DNA from: Acidilobaceae archaeon | Lineage (GTDB): Archaea; Thermoproteota; Thermoprotei_A; Sulfolobales; Acidilobaceae | NCBI GenBank assembly: GCA_027057815.1 | Contig: JALURD010000239.1 | Coordinates: forward strand, 1-8,127 | Direction: 5' to 3' | Length of the DNA stretch: 8,127 nt | Shown here: piece after piece, positions 1-6,958 of the stretch | Position numbering within the stretch: position 1 is the first letter of the stretch | Layout of the letters: each line of letters starts with the position of its first letter | The notes under the pieces: model-generated | Told to the model about the DNA's origin: nothing | The model's input: the letters and a program-made list of their open reading frames with translations, nothing else | Databases searched by the model: none | Program-made: the position numbers and the translations under genes

Positions 1-185
1 GCTACAAGCGGAGATCCCGTCTGGGCCCCAGCCAGGACTCCGGCAGCCGCGCCGACTGCCATCATACCCTCGACTCCCAGGTTGACCCTCCCCGTCCTCT
101 CAACCAGGGCCTCTCCAAGGGCGGCTAGTATGAGGGGCGTGGCATTGGCGAGCGCCGCCACGGCTAAGGCCGTTAAGTCAACCAC
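1..185 (-). CDS. Second permease of BMP-type nucleoside ABC importer (YufQ-like), N-terminal part only
   Basis: This is the start of the second membrane subunit of the importer; the rest lies beyond the left edge. The 61 visible codons begin VVDLTALAVAALANATPL and continue into ALGEALVERTGRVNLGVEGM (about residues 22-41). This matches the conserved N-terminal signature of YufQ/NupQ-type permeases of the branched-chain amino acid/ribose permease superfamily. The subunit should pair with the upstream permease to form the transmembrane channel for nucleosides or nucleobases. The chosen GTG start (185-183) overlaps the 3' end of the upstream permease by 8 nt, which implies translational coupling. 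Another in-frame GTG lies 9 nt earlier (194-192), so the start is uncertain by three residues. Family identity is well supported; the substrate is inferred from the family. Confidence 0.88.
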   Translation of the reverse strand, partial: MVDLTALAVAALANATPLILAALGEALVERTGRVNLGVEGMMAVGAAAGVLAGAQTGSPLV

Positions 186-1173
186 GCCGTGCACCCCCAC
201 TAATCCCTAGGAGAGCGGCGGCCAGTACTGCCATCGCCTGAACTAGGAGTACGAAGTTGAAGGGAACGCCGAGGGCCTCCATCGAGTACCCTGCCACCAC
301 TAGGACGGAGAAGAAGAGGGCCGCTGGCACGGCGACCGCTGCCCTCCTGCCCGCGAGCCACGCAACCAGGACACCCATGTATCCGTAACCCGGGGGCTGA
401 CTCATAGCCTGAAGCGTCCTCTGGAATGACAGCATCATCAACCCACCGCCAAACCCGGCGGCGGCCCCCGAGAGGAGGGCCAGAGCCATTATCAGCCTCC
501 CACGCGGCATCGTGTATGTCACGGCGGCCTTAGGCGCCGCTCCGTAGGCCTCAGCAGCGACCCCAAGCCTTGTCCTCCTATGGATGAACTCGAACAGGCC
601 AGCCAACCCCACGACAGCTATAGCCACGGCTACGGGGCCGACCGCATACTCATCGGGTAGGGGTCTCGTGGCGGTGAAGGGGCCGGCCCTCCAGGGCCCT
701 GCGACTAGGTAGTTGATGATTGAGAGAGCCACGTAGTTCAGCATGAGGCTACTCAGCACTTCATTCACTCCACCGTAGACCCTGAGGAGTCCAGGTATTG
801 CCCCCCACACGGCTCCCGCGAGCGACGCTAGTGCTAGTGCCGCGGGGACCCCCACAATGGCGGGTGCATTGGTCCATGCGTAGGCTAGAAGCCACAGTGC
901 CACGGCTGATCCGAGGAGGACCTGGCCCTCGGCTCCTATCGTTATGAACCCGGCCCTATACGCGAGCGCCAGGCCAGCCGCTGAAGCCGCTATGGGACCC
1001 ATGTACTTGACGGCAGCTTCTAGGCCAGCGGTGCTAGTGAGGGCCCTAGCTATTTCACGGGCCACGCCTATGGCTCCAGCTGGCGTGAAGTGGGCCGCCG
1101 TGAAGAGGAAGACGATGACTGCTAAGGAGGCGACTAGCCCTGTTGTCGGGATCCCTCGCGGCACCTCCTGCAC
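178..1173 (-). CDS. First permease of BMP-type nucleoside ABC importer (YufP-like)
   Basis: A 331-residue, very hydrophobic protein with about eight membrane segments, normal in size for the YufP/NupP family. Family signatures are RAGFITIGAEGQVLLG (residues 73-88), which is the conserved 'GLFNIGAEGQ' region, and the loop GVNEVLSSLMLNY (135-147). The stretch RTRLGVAAEAYGAAPKAA (201-218) resembles the cytoplasmic EAA loop that contacts the ATPase. It should form half of the membrane channel together with the permease encoded at 1-185. The GTG start follows the TAG stop of the ATPase gene with no intervening base, and the 3' end overlaps the next permease. The gene therefore sits in the middle of a polycistronic operon. 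A GGAGGTG motif lies just inside the reading frame (about 1168-1162) but no start codon follows it at a useful distance, so GTG 1173 is kept. A second GTG at 1164 is possible. Confidence 0.93.
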   Translation of the reverse strand: MQEVPRGIPTTGLVASLAVIVFLFTAAHFTPAGAIGVAREIARALTSTAGLEAAVKYMGPIAASAAGLALAYRAGFITIGAEGQVLLGSAVALWLLAYAWTNAPAIVGVPAALALASLAGAVWGAIPGLLRVYGGVNEVLSSLMLNYVALSIINYLVAGPWRAGPFTATRPLPDEYAVGPVAVAIAVVGLAGLFEFIHRRTRLGVAAEAYGAAPKAAVTYTMPRGRLIMALALLSGAAAGFGGGLMMLSFQRTLQAMSQPPGYGYMGVLVAWLAGRRAAVAVPAALFFSVLVVAGYSMEALGVPFNFVLLVQAMAVLAAALLGISGGARRG

Positions 1174-2694
1174 CTACCCCGTCATCGCGGAGGCAATGGC
1201 TTCAAGGTTATAGGGTTTCAGGTATGGGCCGTGGAGGCGACCTCTACTCATGACCATAATTCTGTCGGATATCTCGGTTAACTCGTCGAGGTCCTCCGAG
1301 AACACTAGCACGCCAGCTCCCCTCAAGGCTATACTCTTCAAGGCGGCCCTGACCTCGGTGGCAGCCCTGACGTCGAGGCCCGCCGTGGGGTTCATTGCCA
1401 CGACTAGCCTGGGCCTCCTGAGCAGCTCCCTGGCCACAACGAGCCTCTGCATGTTACCGCCGCTCAGCGAGTCAACGGGATCCCTTGGGGCCCTAGCCTT
1501 CACTTTCAGGAGTCTGATTGCCTCAATGGCGAGCCTCTCCAGTTGGCTCCAGTCAACTAGTACCCTCCCGTTAGTGAATATGTGACCGAGGGCCACGTTA
1601 AACGCTATACTGGCTCCCGGGACGAGGGCCCAGCCGAGCCTGTCCTCCGGTATCACGGCCATACCCAGCCTTATCCTGGTTATAGGTGGAGACTTCGTCA
1701 CGTCAACGCTTGCAATGAGAACCCTACCCCTAGCTGGCCTAGAAACGCCGACTATAGCCTCGAATAGCTCCCTCTGACCGTTGCCGGCGACACCCGCTAC
1801 TCCCACGACTTCTCCTGGCCTAACCTCCAGGCTAGCACCCCGGACTGCCCAGCCGCCATGTCTACCTCTAACCCATAAATCCTCAACTGCGAGGACAGGT
1901 CCCCCGGCTTCCTGGAAGCCAGTCTGCGGCCGGGCGGATCCCACGGACTCAGCCCTTGCGGGGAGAGGCCTATCCCCGAACATTAGCCTGATGAGCTTAT
2001 CCTCGCTCGCCTCAGAAGCAGGTAAGACCCCCACAAGCCTTCCATGCCTCATTACTGCGATTCTATCCGACGCCTCGAGCGCCTCTCTTAGCTTGTGTGT
2101 GATGAAGACTACAGCGCGGCCCTCGCGGGCCAGTTTCCTAGACAGCTCCACGAGGGATCTCGACTCCATAGGTGTAAGGTGGGTGGTGGGTTCGTCGAGG
2201 AGTAGCACTCTGGCGTCGAGCGACAGGGCTCTGAGTATCTCGACCCTCTGCCTCTCACCCATGGAAAGCCCCGACACTCTAGCGTCAGGGTCCACCTCGA
2301 GGCCGTAGTCCTCCGATAGCCTTCTGAGGATCCCCCTCACGTCAGCTTTAGCGACCTTCCTACCCGCGAGCTTAAGTGTCAACCCAACATCTTCGGCCAC
2401 GGTTAACCCCTCGAAGAGGCGGGGGTGCTGTGGCACGAGTACTATGCCAGCCTTAAGGGCGTCAAGTGGACTCTTGAGCCCAGCAGGCCTGCCGTCTATC
2501 AGCACTTCACCGCGGGTGGGTTCCAGTTCCCCTGCAAGAATCTTGACGAGAGTGGTCTTGCCTGCACCATTCTCTCCCAGTAGGCCGAGGACTTCTCCTG
2601 GGTAGATGTCTATTGACACTCCGTCATTGGCTACTACGCCATTAGGGTAGACCTTGACTATGTTGCGGGCGGAAAGAATGGGGCCGCGGGTCAA
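1174..2694 (-). CDS. ABC transporter ATPase, two fused nucleotide-binding domains (YufO/RbsA-like)
   Basis: A 506-residue protein with two ABC domains in one chain; it should energise nucleoside import by the two permeases. In domain 1, Walker A is GENGAGKTT (residues 40-48), the signature LSMGE is at 143-147, Walker B LLLDEPT at 164-170 and the H-loop FITH at 197-200; all catalytic residues are present. In domain 2, the P-loop is GVAGNGQREL (301-310) without the lysine, the signature is LSGGN (410-414), Walker B is VVAMNPTAGLDV (432-443, NPT in place of DEP) and FSEDLDEL replaces the H-loop. This degenerate second half is normal for the simple-sugar and nucleoside importer ATPases (RbsA, MglA, YufO), so one composite site is expected to dominate hydrolysis. 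The TTG start (2694-2692) has GGGAGGG about 10 nt upstream (around 2711-2705), in the 24-nt gap after the binding-protein gene. Confidence 0.95.
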   Translation of the reverse strand: MTRGPILSARNIVKVYPNGVVANDGVSIDIYPGEVLGLLGENGAGKTTLVKILAGELEPTRGEVLIDGRPAGLKSPLDALKAGIVLVPQHPRLFEGLTVAEDVGLTLKLAGRKVAKADVRGILRRLSEDYGLEVDPDARVSGLSMGERQRVEILRALSLDARVLLLDEPTTHLTPMESRSLVELSRKLAREGRAVVFITHKLREALEASDRIAVMRHGRLVGVLPASEASEDKLIRLMFGDRPLPARAESVGSARPQTGFQEAGGPVLAVEDLWVRGRHGGWAVRGASLEVRPGEVVGVAGVAGNGQRELFEAIVGVSRPARGRVLIASVDVTKSPPITRIRLGMAVIPEDRLGWALVPGASIAFNVALGHIFTNGRVLVDWSQLERLAIEAIRLLKVKARAPRDPVDSLSGGNMQRLVVARELLRRPRLVVAMNPTAGLDVRAATEVRAALKSIALRGAGVLVFSEDLDELTEISDRIMVMSRGRLHGPYLKPYNLEAIASAMTG

Positions 2695-2718
2695 GGTGGG
2701 CTACCCTCCCTGCACTCG

Positions 2719-4098
2719 CTAGACTAACGGGACTATGCTCTCGTGGAACCAGTCCATGTACCACAGCTCGTCTCTGCCAAGCCTCACGCCCTCAGGCACC
2801 TTAGTCTTCACGTCCTCCTGGGGCTTGCCCGTGGAGTCTATCTTATAGCCCCTCAATGGACCCGTGAATGGCTCAAAGAGTAGCTCCTTCATCTCCTCGT
2901 ACCTCCTCTTAATCTCCTCCAAAGCCCTGGCGGGTATGGCGTCAGTATTCAGGGGGGCCAGGTACACTGCACCCTCTGGGGTGCCAGCCCTCGACGCGTC
3001 TATCGGCCTCCTCCAGCGTATGGGAACGAAGTCGCCCAGCCTCGCCCAGACATCCTCCTTAACCGCGGCTCCAGCGTAGAGCTTGACAAGGAGGTACTCG
3101 TAGATTGGAGCCCAGTTGGCTATCTGGCCAGTTAGGTGGCTCCTCAAAGTCCTCCCCTGCTTCTTGAAGTACTCGTACATGTTGCTGTAGTGGCTGAAGC
3201 TGTAGACCCTCCTTCCCTGGTCCCAGTAGGTCTCAGCAGTTTCAAGTACGGCGGTCGAGTCCTCGGTGAATGCTATAACGTCTACGTCGTGCTGGTCCAC
3301 TAGGGCCTTGGCGGCGTCCCTCGCCTTGTCGGGTGCAAACCAGGCGTTTAGGGGCGGGGTCACGTAGACGGTGATCCTCCTGCCTGAGTCGCACTTACCC
3401 ATAAGCTTGGCTCCATGAAGGGCGCCTATGGCGAACGCGTTTATGTGCCTGACAACCTCTGGAATTAGGAAGGCCGGGACGTAGCCTACGTTGCACGTCT
3501 CAGTCACTGCGCCAGCGGCAATACCGTTCAGGTAGTACAGCTGGTAGAACTCGGCGAAGTACGTTGTAACGTTGGGTAGGTCCTTGAATTCCTCCCAAGG
3601 CCCACTGCAATGGTAGAAATGAACTTCAGGATACTCCCGAGCGAGCCTCTTCACGGCATCCATGAAGCCGTAGCTCGTCGCGAATACAGCCTTATACCCG
3701 CCCTTCTCAAGCTCACCCTTAATCACGTTATACGCCTGGGTCTCGCTAACCCTCTCTATATGAACGGTCTCCAGCCACGGGAACTTCTTATCGACAGCCT
3801 CCTTCCCATCGTGGTGGGCTCTTGTCCAGCCGTAGTCGCCGATGGGGCCAACGTATATCCAGAGAGCCTTCACCCTAGCGCCCGACTGGCTAGGAGCGGG
3901 CTGAGGAGAAGTTGTAGTGGCCCCGCCGGCGGGAGTCTCTAGGCCCCTCTCCTCGCCGGCGGCCTCAGTGGATGTTGCCCCTTGACCTCTACGGCCAAGC
4001 AGGTAGCCTCCAACACCACCGATTACTACGCCGCCAGCCAGGGCGGCTGCGATCTTCAGGAAGTCCCGCCTGGAGACCTCGGCCATCGGATCCACCAT
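2719..4098 (-). CDS. BMP-family nucleoside-binding protein with Tat signal, first gene of the importer operon
   Basis: A 459-residue secreted, membrane-anchored substrate-binding protein of the BMP/PnrA/Med family. The N-terminus has a twin-arginine motif SRRDFLK (residues 9-15) and a hydrophobic segment at about 16-35. A Thr/Ala/Ser/Pro-rich linker follows (about 41-72), typical of archaeal surface binding proteins that stay tethered. The fold starts with the family motif IYVGPIGDYGWTRAHHDG (81-98), and continues with NVTTYFAEFYQLYYLNGIAAGA (176-197, cited as motif) and VDVIAFTEDST (272-282). Known members bind purine nucleosides or autoinducers; nucleoside or nucleobase is inferred here. 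Residues 360-459 form a longer C-terminus than in typical members (about 330-360 residues). In-frame starts are ATG 4098, GTG 4095 and ATG 4086. The TATA box spacing favours a leaderless start at 4098. Confidence 0.92.
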   Translation of the reverse strand: MVDPMAEVSRRDFLKIAAALAGGVVIGGVGGYLLGRRGQGATSTEAAGEERGLETPAGGATTTSPQPAPSQSGARVKALWIYVGPIGDYGWTRAHHDGKEAVDKKFPWLETVHIERVSETQAYNVIKGELEKGGYKAVFATSYGFMDAVKRLAREYPEVHFYHCSGPWEEFKDLPNVTTYFAEFYQLYYLNGIAAGAVTETCNVGYVPAFLIPEVVRHINAFAIGALHGAKLMGKCDSGRRITVYVTPPLNAWFAPDKARDAAKALVDQHDVDVIAFTEDSTAVLETAETYWDQGRRVYSFSHYSNMYEYFKKQGRTLRSHLTGQIANWAPIYEYLLVKLYAGAAVKEDVWARLGDFVPIRWRRPIDASRAGTPEGAVYLAPLNTDAIPARALEEIKRRYEEMKELLFEPFTGPLRGYKIDSTGKPQEDVKTKVPEGVRLGRDELWYMDWFHESIVPLV

Positions 4099-4121
4099 GC
4101 TCTTGTCAACAGGAGTGCAAG

Positions 4122-4129
4122 CTTATATA
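4122..4129 (-). promoter_or_regulatory. TATA box of the importer operon
   Basis: Read on the minus strand the bases are TATATAAG, in an otherwise GC-rich context. The centre lies about 26-27 nt upstream of the ATG at 4098, which is the usual distance from an archaeal TATA box to the transcription start. Transcription should therefore begin at or within 1-2 bases of the start codon, giving a leaderless mRNA. The upstream flank (GTTAGTCTAG) is not a strong purine-rich BRE. Confidence 0.75.
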
Positions 4130-4173
4130 CTAGACTAACATCGCCGGGTAATGGGTTTATTGATATCGGCAAA

Positions 4174-4890
4174 TCAACTAGGCTTCTTTATGCTTACGAC
4201 CGCCTCCACCTTGTCGACCCCGCTCCTCTCCCTCCACTCGTCGCCAACTACGACGAGGGCTGCGACGCCGGCGAGCTCCGCTCCACTCCTCTCAACGAGC
4301 TTCCTCATAACAGCGAGCGTATAGCCAGTCTGGACGATATCATCTACCACCAGAACTTTGTCTCCTTTCTTGATGGAGCCCCTCGGTATGTAGAATATCC
4401 TCGACACCCTGGGTGATTCTACTATGTGCTCCTCCAAGTACTCTATGAGGGGGTTCTCCTTCCTCCTCCTAGCTATAACCAGGCCCACGTTAAGGACCAT
4501 GGACATGCTAGCCGCGAGCGGGATCCCGCCAGCCTCCGGCGCTAGTATCTTGGTCACACCCGAGTTCTTGAAGCGCTCCGCGAGTTCCAGAGTAGCGATC
4601 TTCAGCGTGGCGGGATCAGCGAACACCATTGACAAGTCCAGGAGCCCCCCGAAGCTGGCGGTGGCTTCAAGCACCAGCATCGCTGGCTTGAAGGCCCGCC
4701 TGATTCTGCGCCATAGCTCTAGGGCCTTCTCAGGGCTCGGGATTACAGAGCCCGTCACGTACCTGGCGAGCCTAGTCTTCTCTACACCGAGCCTTCTGGC
4801 GAGCTCTGTGTACGTGTACCTCTCCTTCAATGCTTTAAGAATGTCCACGACAAGTACCTGATATTTCAACTCCTCAACTCCTCCGGCCAA
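4174..4890 (-). CDS. HTH and phosphoribosyltransferase-fold transcriptional regulator (GfcR/PyrE-like, COG0856 type)
   Basis: A 238-residue two-domain protein. Residues about 20-50 form a helix-turn-helix (YTYTELARRLGVEKTRLARY, 25-44). The rest is a type I phosphoribosyltransferase fold with the PRPP-binding loop VLVVDDIVQTGYT (179-191) and an upstream glycine-rich segment APEAGGIPLA (117-126) where these enzymes bind pyrophosphate or PRPP. The layout matches the archaeal 'orotate phosphoribosyltransferase-like' regulators, of which haloarchaeal GfcR is the studied member. Those bind metabolites and act on transcription rather than as enzymes; this is family knowledge, not shown here. It lies immediately upstream of, and in the same direction as, the nucleoside importer (75-nt gap with a separate promoter). 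It probably senses a nucleotide or PRPP and controls uptake. The TTG start at 4890 is backed by GGGGAGG with 8-nt spacing; a TTG at 4869 is also possible. Confidence 0.87.
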   Translation of the reverse strand: MAGGVEELKYQVLVVDILKALKERYTYTELARRLGVEKTRLARYVTGSVIPSPEKALELWRRIRRAFKPAMLVLEATASFGGLLDLSMVFADPATLKIATLELAERFKNSGVTKILAPEAGGIPLAASMSMVLNVGLVIARRRKENPLIEYLEEHIVESPRVSRIFYIPRGSIKKGDKVLVVDDIVQTGYTLAVMRKLVERSGAELAGVAALVVVGDEWRERSGVDKVEAVVSIKKPS

Positions 4891-4898
4891 AGCCTAAG

Positions 4899-4905
4899 CC
4901 TCCCC
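4899..4905 (-). promoter_or_regulatory. Shine-Dalgarno site deciding the TTG start of the HTH-PRTase regulator
   Basis: On the minus strand GGGGAGG ends 8 nt before the TTG at 4890-4888, an ideal spacing. A second purine run (GGAGGAG, about 4886-4880) could instead serve an in-frame TTG at 4869, which would remove seven residues. Confidence 0.6.
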
Positions 4906-4935
4906 GACCCCTCTCTGGTTGGGAGTGGTGTGGGG

Positions 4936-4940
4936 ATATA
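4936..4940 (+). promoter_or_regulatory. Candidate TATA element in the divergent regulator/Lsm promoter region
   Basis: GGGATATAGTTG is the only AT-rich core in the 100-nt divergent space. On the plus strand it would place the Lsm transcript start near 4962-4966, some 25 nt before the GTG start. Read on the minus strand (ACTATATC) it would place the regulator transcript start near 4912, just before its GGGGAGG site. One element could serve both directions or only one; the strand assignment is inferred from spacing. Confidence 0.45.
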
Positions 4941-4952
4941 GTTGAAATACCC

Positions 4953-4980
4953 GAGGCTTCGCCTCCCAAGTGCTTGGAGG
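4953..4980. repeat. Two adjacent inverted repeats between divergent genes, possible operator
   Basis: The first is GAGGC-TTC-GCCTC (4953-4965), a perfect 5-bp stem with a 3-nt loop. The second is CCAAG-TG-CTTGG (4966-4977), which extends to CCT/AGG with one unpaired C (4962-4980). They lie just downstream of the candidate TATA core and around the predicted Lsm transcript start, ending on the Lsm ribosome binding site. They could be an operator for the neighbouring HTH regulator or a hairpin at the start of the Lsm mRNA. The short length leaves chance as a real alternative. Confidence 0.45.
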
Positions 4981-4991
4981 AAGGAGTGGGG

Positions 4992-5270
4992 GTGTCGAGT
5001 GGAGTGTCGAGGCCCATGCCACCCTTGAGGGTTCTCCGCGACCACATTGGTAGCCCAATATATGTCAAGCTCAAGGACAAGACAGAGTATATTGGAACCC
5101 TGAAGCTAACCGACAACACTATGAACTTAGTTCTGGAAGACTGCGTGGAAGTGAAGAATGGCGGTAAGGAAGTCGTCGCGAAGTATGGGACCGTATTCGT
5201 TAGGGGGAGCATGATTCTATACGTTAGCTTCAACCCTGAGAAGGCGGCTCCAGACTATACGGGCATGTAG
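4992..5270 (+). CDS. Sm-like archaeal protein (Lsm/SmAP)
   Basis: A 92-residue RNA-binding protein that should assemble into a ring (usually a heptamer) and bind U-rich RNA, as archaeal Sm proteins do. With the chosen start, the Sm1 motif runs from about residue 18 to 54: IYVKLKDKTEYIGTLK (23-38) and then the hallmark DNTMNLVLED (41-50). The Sm2 motif is VFVRGSMILYVSF (68-80), matching the usual I-R-G-x-x-I-x-Y-I pattern. The family size is 75-95 residues. The reading frame is open back to TTG 4974, but GTG 4992 follows GGAGGAAGGAG (4976-4986) and gives the short N-terminal arm before RPMPPLRVL that the family normally has. GTG 4986, GTG 5004 and ATG 5016 are alternatives. It is divergent from the HTH-PRTase regulator and 46 nt ahead of the CBS gene. 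Confidence 0.93.
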   Translation: MSSGVSRPMPPLRVLRDHIGSPIYVKLKDKTEYIGTLKLTDNTMNLVLEDCVEVKNGGKEVVAKYGTVFVRGSMILYVSFNPEKAAPDYTGM

Positions 5271-5316
5271 AGATTCAAGGCTGTCCCCAGATCCCCTAAT
5301 TGCCGGGTGCAGTGTT

Positions 5317-6108
5317 GTGCCTCTATTCTCCCCCATAGTGGAGTACATGACGCCTGATCCTGTGACTATTAGAGCCGAGGAGCCCCTCACAGACGCCGCT
5401 ATCATAATGGATTCAATGCACTTCAGACACCTCCCCGTGATCAGGCGGGGCGTAGTCGTGGGTGTAGTAACAGTCGACTCCGTGATCGAGGAGGTACTCC
5501 GAGCCGGAGGTCTCCCCTCGGCTGTCAGGGTGGAGAGAGCTAGGCTTGCGCCCCCCGTGTGGCTGGAGCCTAACTCGAGGATAGCCGATGCAGCCTGGGT
5601 CATGGTCTCAAAGGGCGTGGATGTTGTACTCGTGGGCTCACAGGGCTCGCTTAGGGGCATTCTCACGAGTAGGGATATCCTGAGAGCACTCGTCGGCGAA
5701 GATGTAGAATCGCCGGCCGGGAGGATTATGGATGAGGGGATCCCCACAGCTTCTCCGGCCACAACGGTTAGAACGGCGCTAGAGCAGATGACTTGGAGCG
5801 GCTACAGGCACGTGCTCCTGACCAGCCCAGAGGGGGTAGTACTGGGGGTATTCAGTTCGAGAGACGGACTGTCAATGATACTAGCGAGAGGGAGCGACGC
5901 GCTGAACGCTAGGCTAGTGGAGGCAGTTACGGGCCACGTCTACGCAGTGGACCCCGGGGCGCCTGGAAGCGAGGTGGTCCAGGCGATGGCTGAGAGGGAT
6001 ATAGGCGTATTGCCGGTAGTAGCCGCGGGTAAGCTACTGGGTGCAGTGACGGAGTGGGGCCTGCTGAAGCTAGCGGCATCGAGGCGAGAAGGTGGAGGTA
6101 CCGGCTGA
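5317..6108 (+). CDS. Protein with four CBS domains (two Bateman modules)
   Basis: A 263-residue soluble protein made only of CBS domains: CBS1 about 9-60 (VEYMTPDPVTIRAEEPLTDA to GVVTVDSVIEEV), CBS2 about 70-126 (ends GILTSRDILRAL), CBS3 about 136-190 (starts RIMDEGIPTASPATT, ends GVFSSRDGLSMI) and CBS4 about 201-256 (ends GAVTEWGLLKLA). CBS pairs bind adenosyl ligands such as AMP, ATP or SAM and usually regulate an attached or partner protein. No catalytic domain is attached, so it must act on something else; the overlapping methyltransferase is the obvious candidate partner (inference). The GTG start at 5317 is preceded by GGGTG (5305-5309) and keeps the first CBS domain whole. ATG 5347 would cut into it. 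The 46-nt gap after the Lsm gene shows no clear promoter, so co-transcription is likely. Confidence 0.9.
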   Translation: MPLFSPIVEYMTPDPVTIRAEEPLTDAAIIMDSMHFRHLPVIRRGVVVGVVTVDSVIEEVLRAGGLPSAVRVERARLAPPVWLEPNSRIADAAWVMVSKGVDVVLVGSQGSLRGILTSRDILRALVGEDVESPAGRIMDEGIPTASPATTVRTALEQMTWSGYRHVLLTSPEGVVLGVFSSRDGLSMILARGSDALNARLVEAVTGHVYAVDPGAPGSEVVQAMAERDIGVLPVVAAGKLLGAVTEWGLLKLAASRREGGGTG

Positions 6109-6956
6109 GAGCGAAACTCGCCCTAGCCCCCTGGGAGGCAGCTGAGCTACTCAAAGCTAGGCCTGGATCCGTGGTATGGACAGGCCATGGCTACAAACCT
6201 GCCCGTGTTGAATACTCTTCGGATAAAGAGGTGGTAGTTGACGGCGTCTCCGTGCCCAAGGGGGTCCTTGAGTGGGCGGCTCACCGTAGGGTCATAATAG
6301 CCTACGTCGAGGAGGAGGGGGTTGAGGTTGTTGAGTGGAGGCGTGGAGGCTCCTACGTGAAGCTCGCGCCTACCAAGCCGGGGTGGCCCCCCACGCTTGA
6401 AATCGACGGGATACATATGCATAGGGTTGAAGAGGTGGATCCCCTCACAGACGCTAGGCTCAAGGTGAAGGCTGCCAGGGTGAGGAGGGGTCACAGGGTC
6501 CTCGAGACATGCGCCGGGGCAGGCTACACTGTGAGAGCTAGTATCGAGGCGGGCGCGGCGGAGATAGTCGCCTTCGAAGTGAGCCGGGCAGTCCTATGGG
6601 TGGATGAGAGGAACCCGTGGAGCTCCTGGCTGGGGAGGAGCGAGGTGAGACTATACAACGCTGACGCTGTTGAAGCCATCGAGGCACTCCCGGACGAGTA
6701 CTTCGACAGGGTGATACACGACCCACCCAGACTGACTGGGACGACGAGTAGCCTATACTCAACCAGCTTCTACATGCATCTCTACAGAGTGCTCAAGCCC
6801 GGAGGGGTCCTGTATCACTACACAGGCAACCCCGGCCGGCTGAGGGGGCTAAACTTCCCCGGCAGAGTCGCGAGTAGACTTGAAAGTGTGGGATTCGAAG
6901 TAATCAGAAGGTTCGACCCAAGGACACTAGGAATCCTGGCCAGGAAGCCTAGATGA
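6054..6956 (+). CDS. Archaeal SAM-dependent methyltransferase (class I Rossmann fold, COG2521-like)
   Basis: A 300-residue protein with an N-terminal domain of about 130 residues and a C-terminal class I methyltransferase domain. Motif I is VLETCAGAGYT (149-159), the acidic residue after strand 2 is in AFEVS (173-177), and the catalytic-region motif is HDPPR (222-226). LYRVLKPGGVLYHYTG (243-258) is the post-IV region typical of an uncharacterised archaeal methyltransferase family. DPP motifs occur in enzymes acting on nitrogen atoms of bases, but here the substrate is unknown. The GTG start at 6054 lies 55 nt inside the CBS gene. No ATG, GTG or TTG occurs in frame again until codon 40 (VVWTGHG), well inside conserved-looking sequence, so the overlapping start is preferred, though a CTG near codon 18 cannot be excluded. 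The C-terminus is 2 nt from the convergent HTH gene. Confidence 0.85.
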   Translation: MGPAEASGIEARRWRYRLRAKLALAPWEAAELLKARPGSVVWTGHGYKPARVEYSSDKEVVVDGVSVPKGVLEWAAHRRVIIAYVEEEGVEVVEWRRGGSYVKLAPTKPGWPPTLEIDGIHMHRVEEVDPLTDARLKVKAARVRRGHRVLETCAGAGYTVRASIEAGAAEIVAFEVSRAVLWVDERNPWSSWLGRSEVRLYNADAVEAIEALPDEYFDRVIHDPPRLTGTTSSLYSTSFYMHLYRVLKPGGVLYHYTGNPGRLRGLNFPGRVASRLESVGFEVIRRFDPRTLGILARKPR

Positions 6957-6958
6957 CT

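Noticed and set aside
1174..1800. Missing Walker lysine, changed Walker B and missing H-loop histidine in the second ATPase domain, looking like decay
   Set aside because: Degenerate second domains of exactly this kind (GVAGNGQ, NPTxGLD, SEDLDE) are normal for the RbsA/YufO family.
944..2308. Open plus-strand frames opposite the permease and ATPase genes (for example 1250-1585 and 1781-2308)
   Set aside because: They lie wholly antisense to well-identified genes, have Ser/Thr/Pro-rich low-complexity translations and show no domain.
4099..4173. A shared operator between the importer promoter and the regulator/Lsm promoter region
   Set aside because: Only very short matches (such as AGTGC near AAGCTT versus AAGTGCTTGG) could be found, no better than chance.
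5217..5762. A 181-codon minus-strand frame opposite the CBS gene
   Set aside because: Its translation is Ser/Thr-rich shadow sequence, while the plus-strand frame shows four clear CBS domains.
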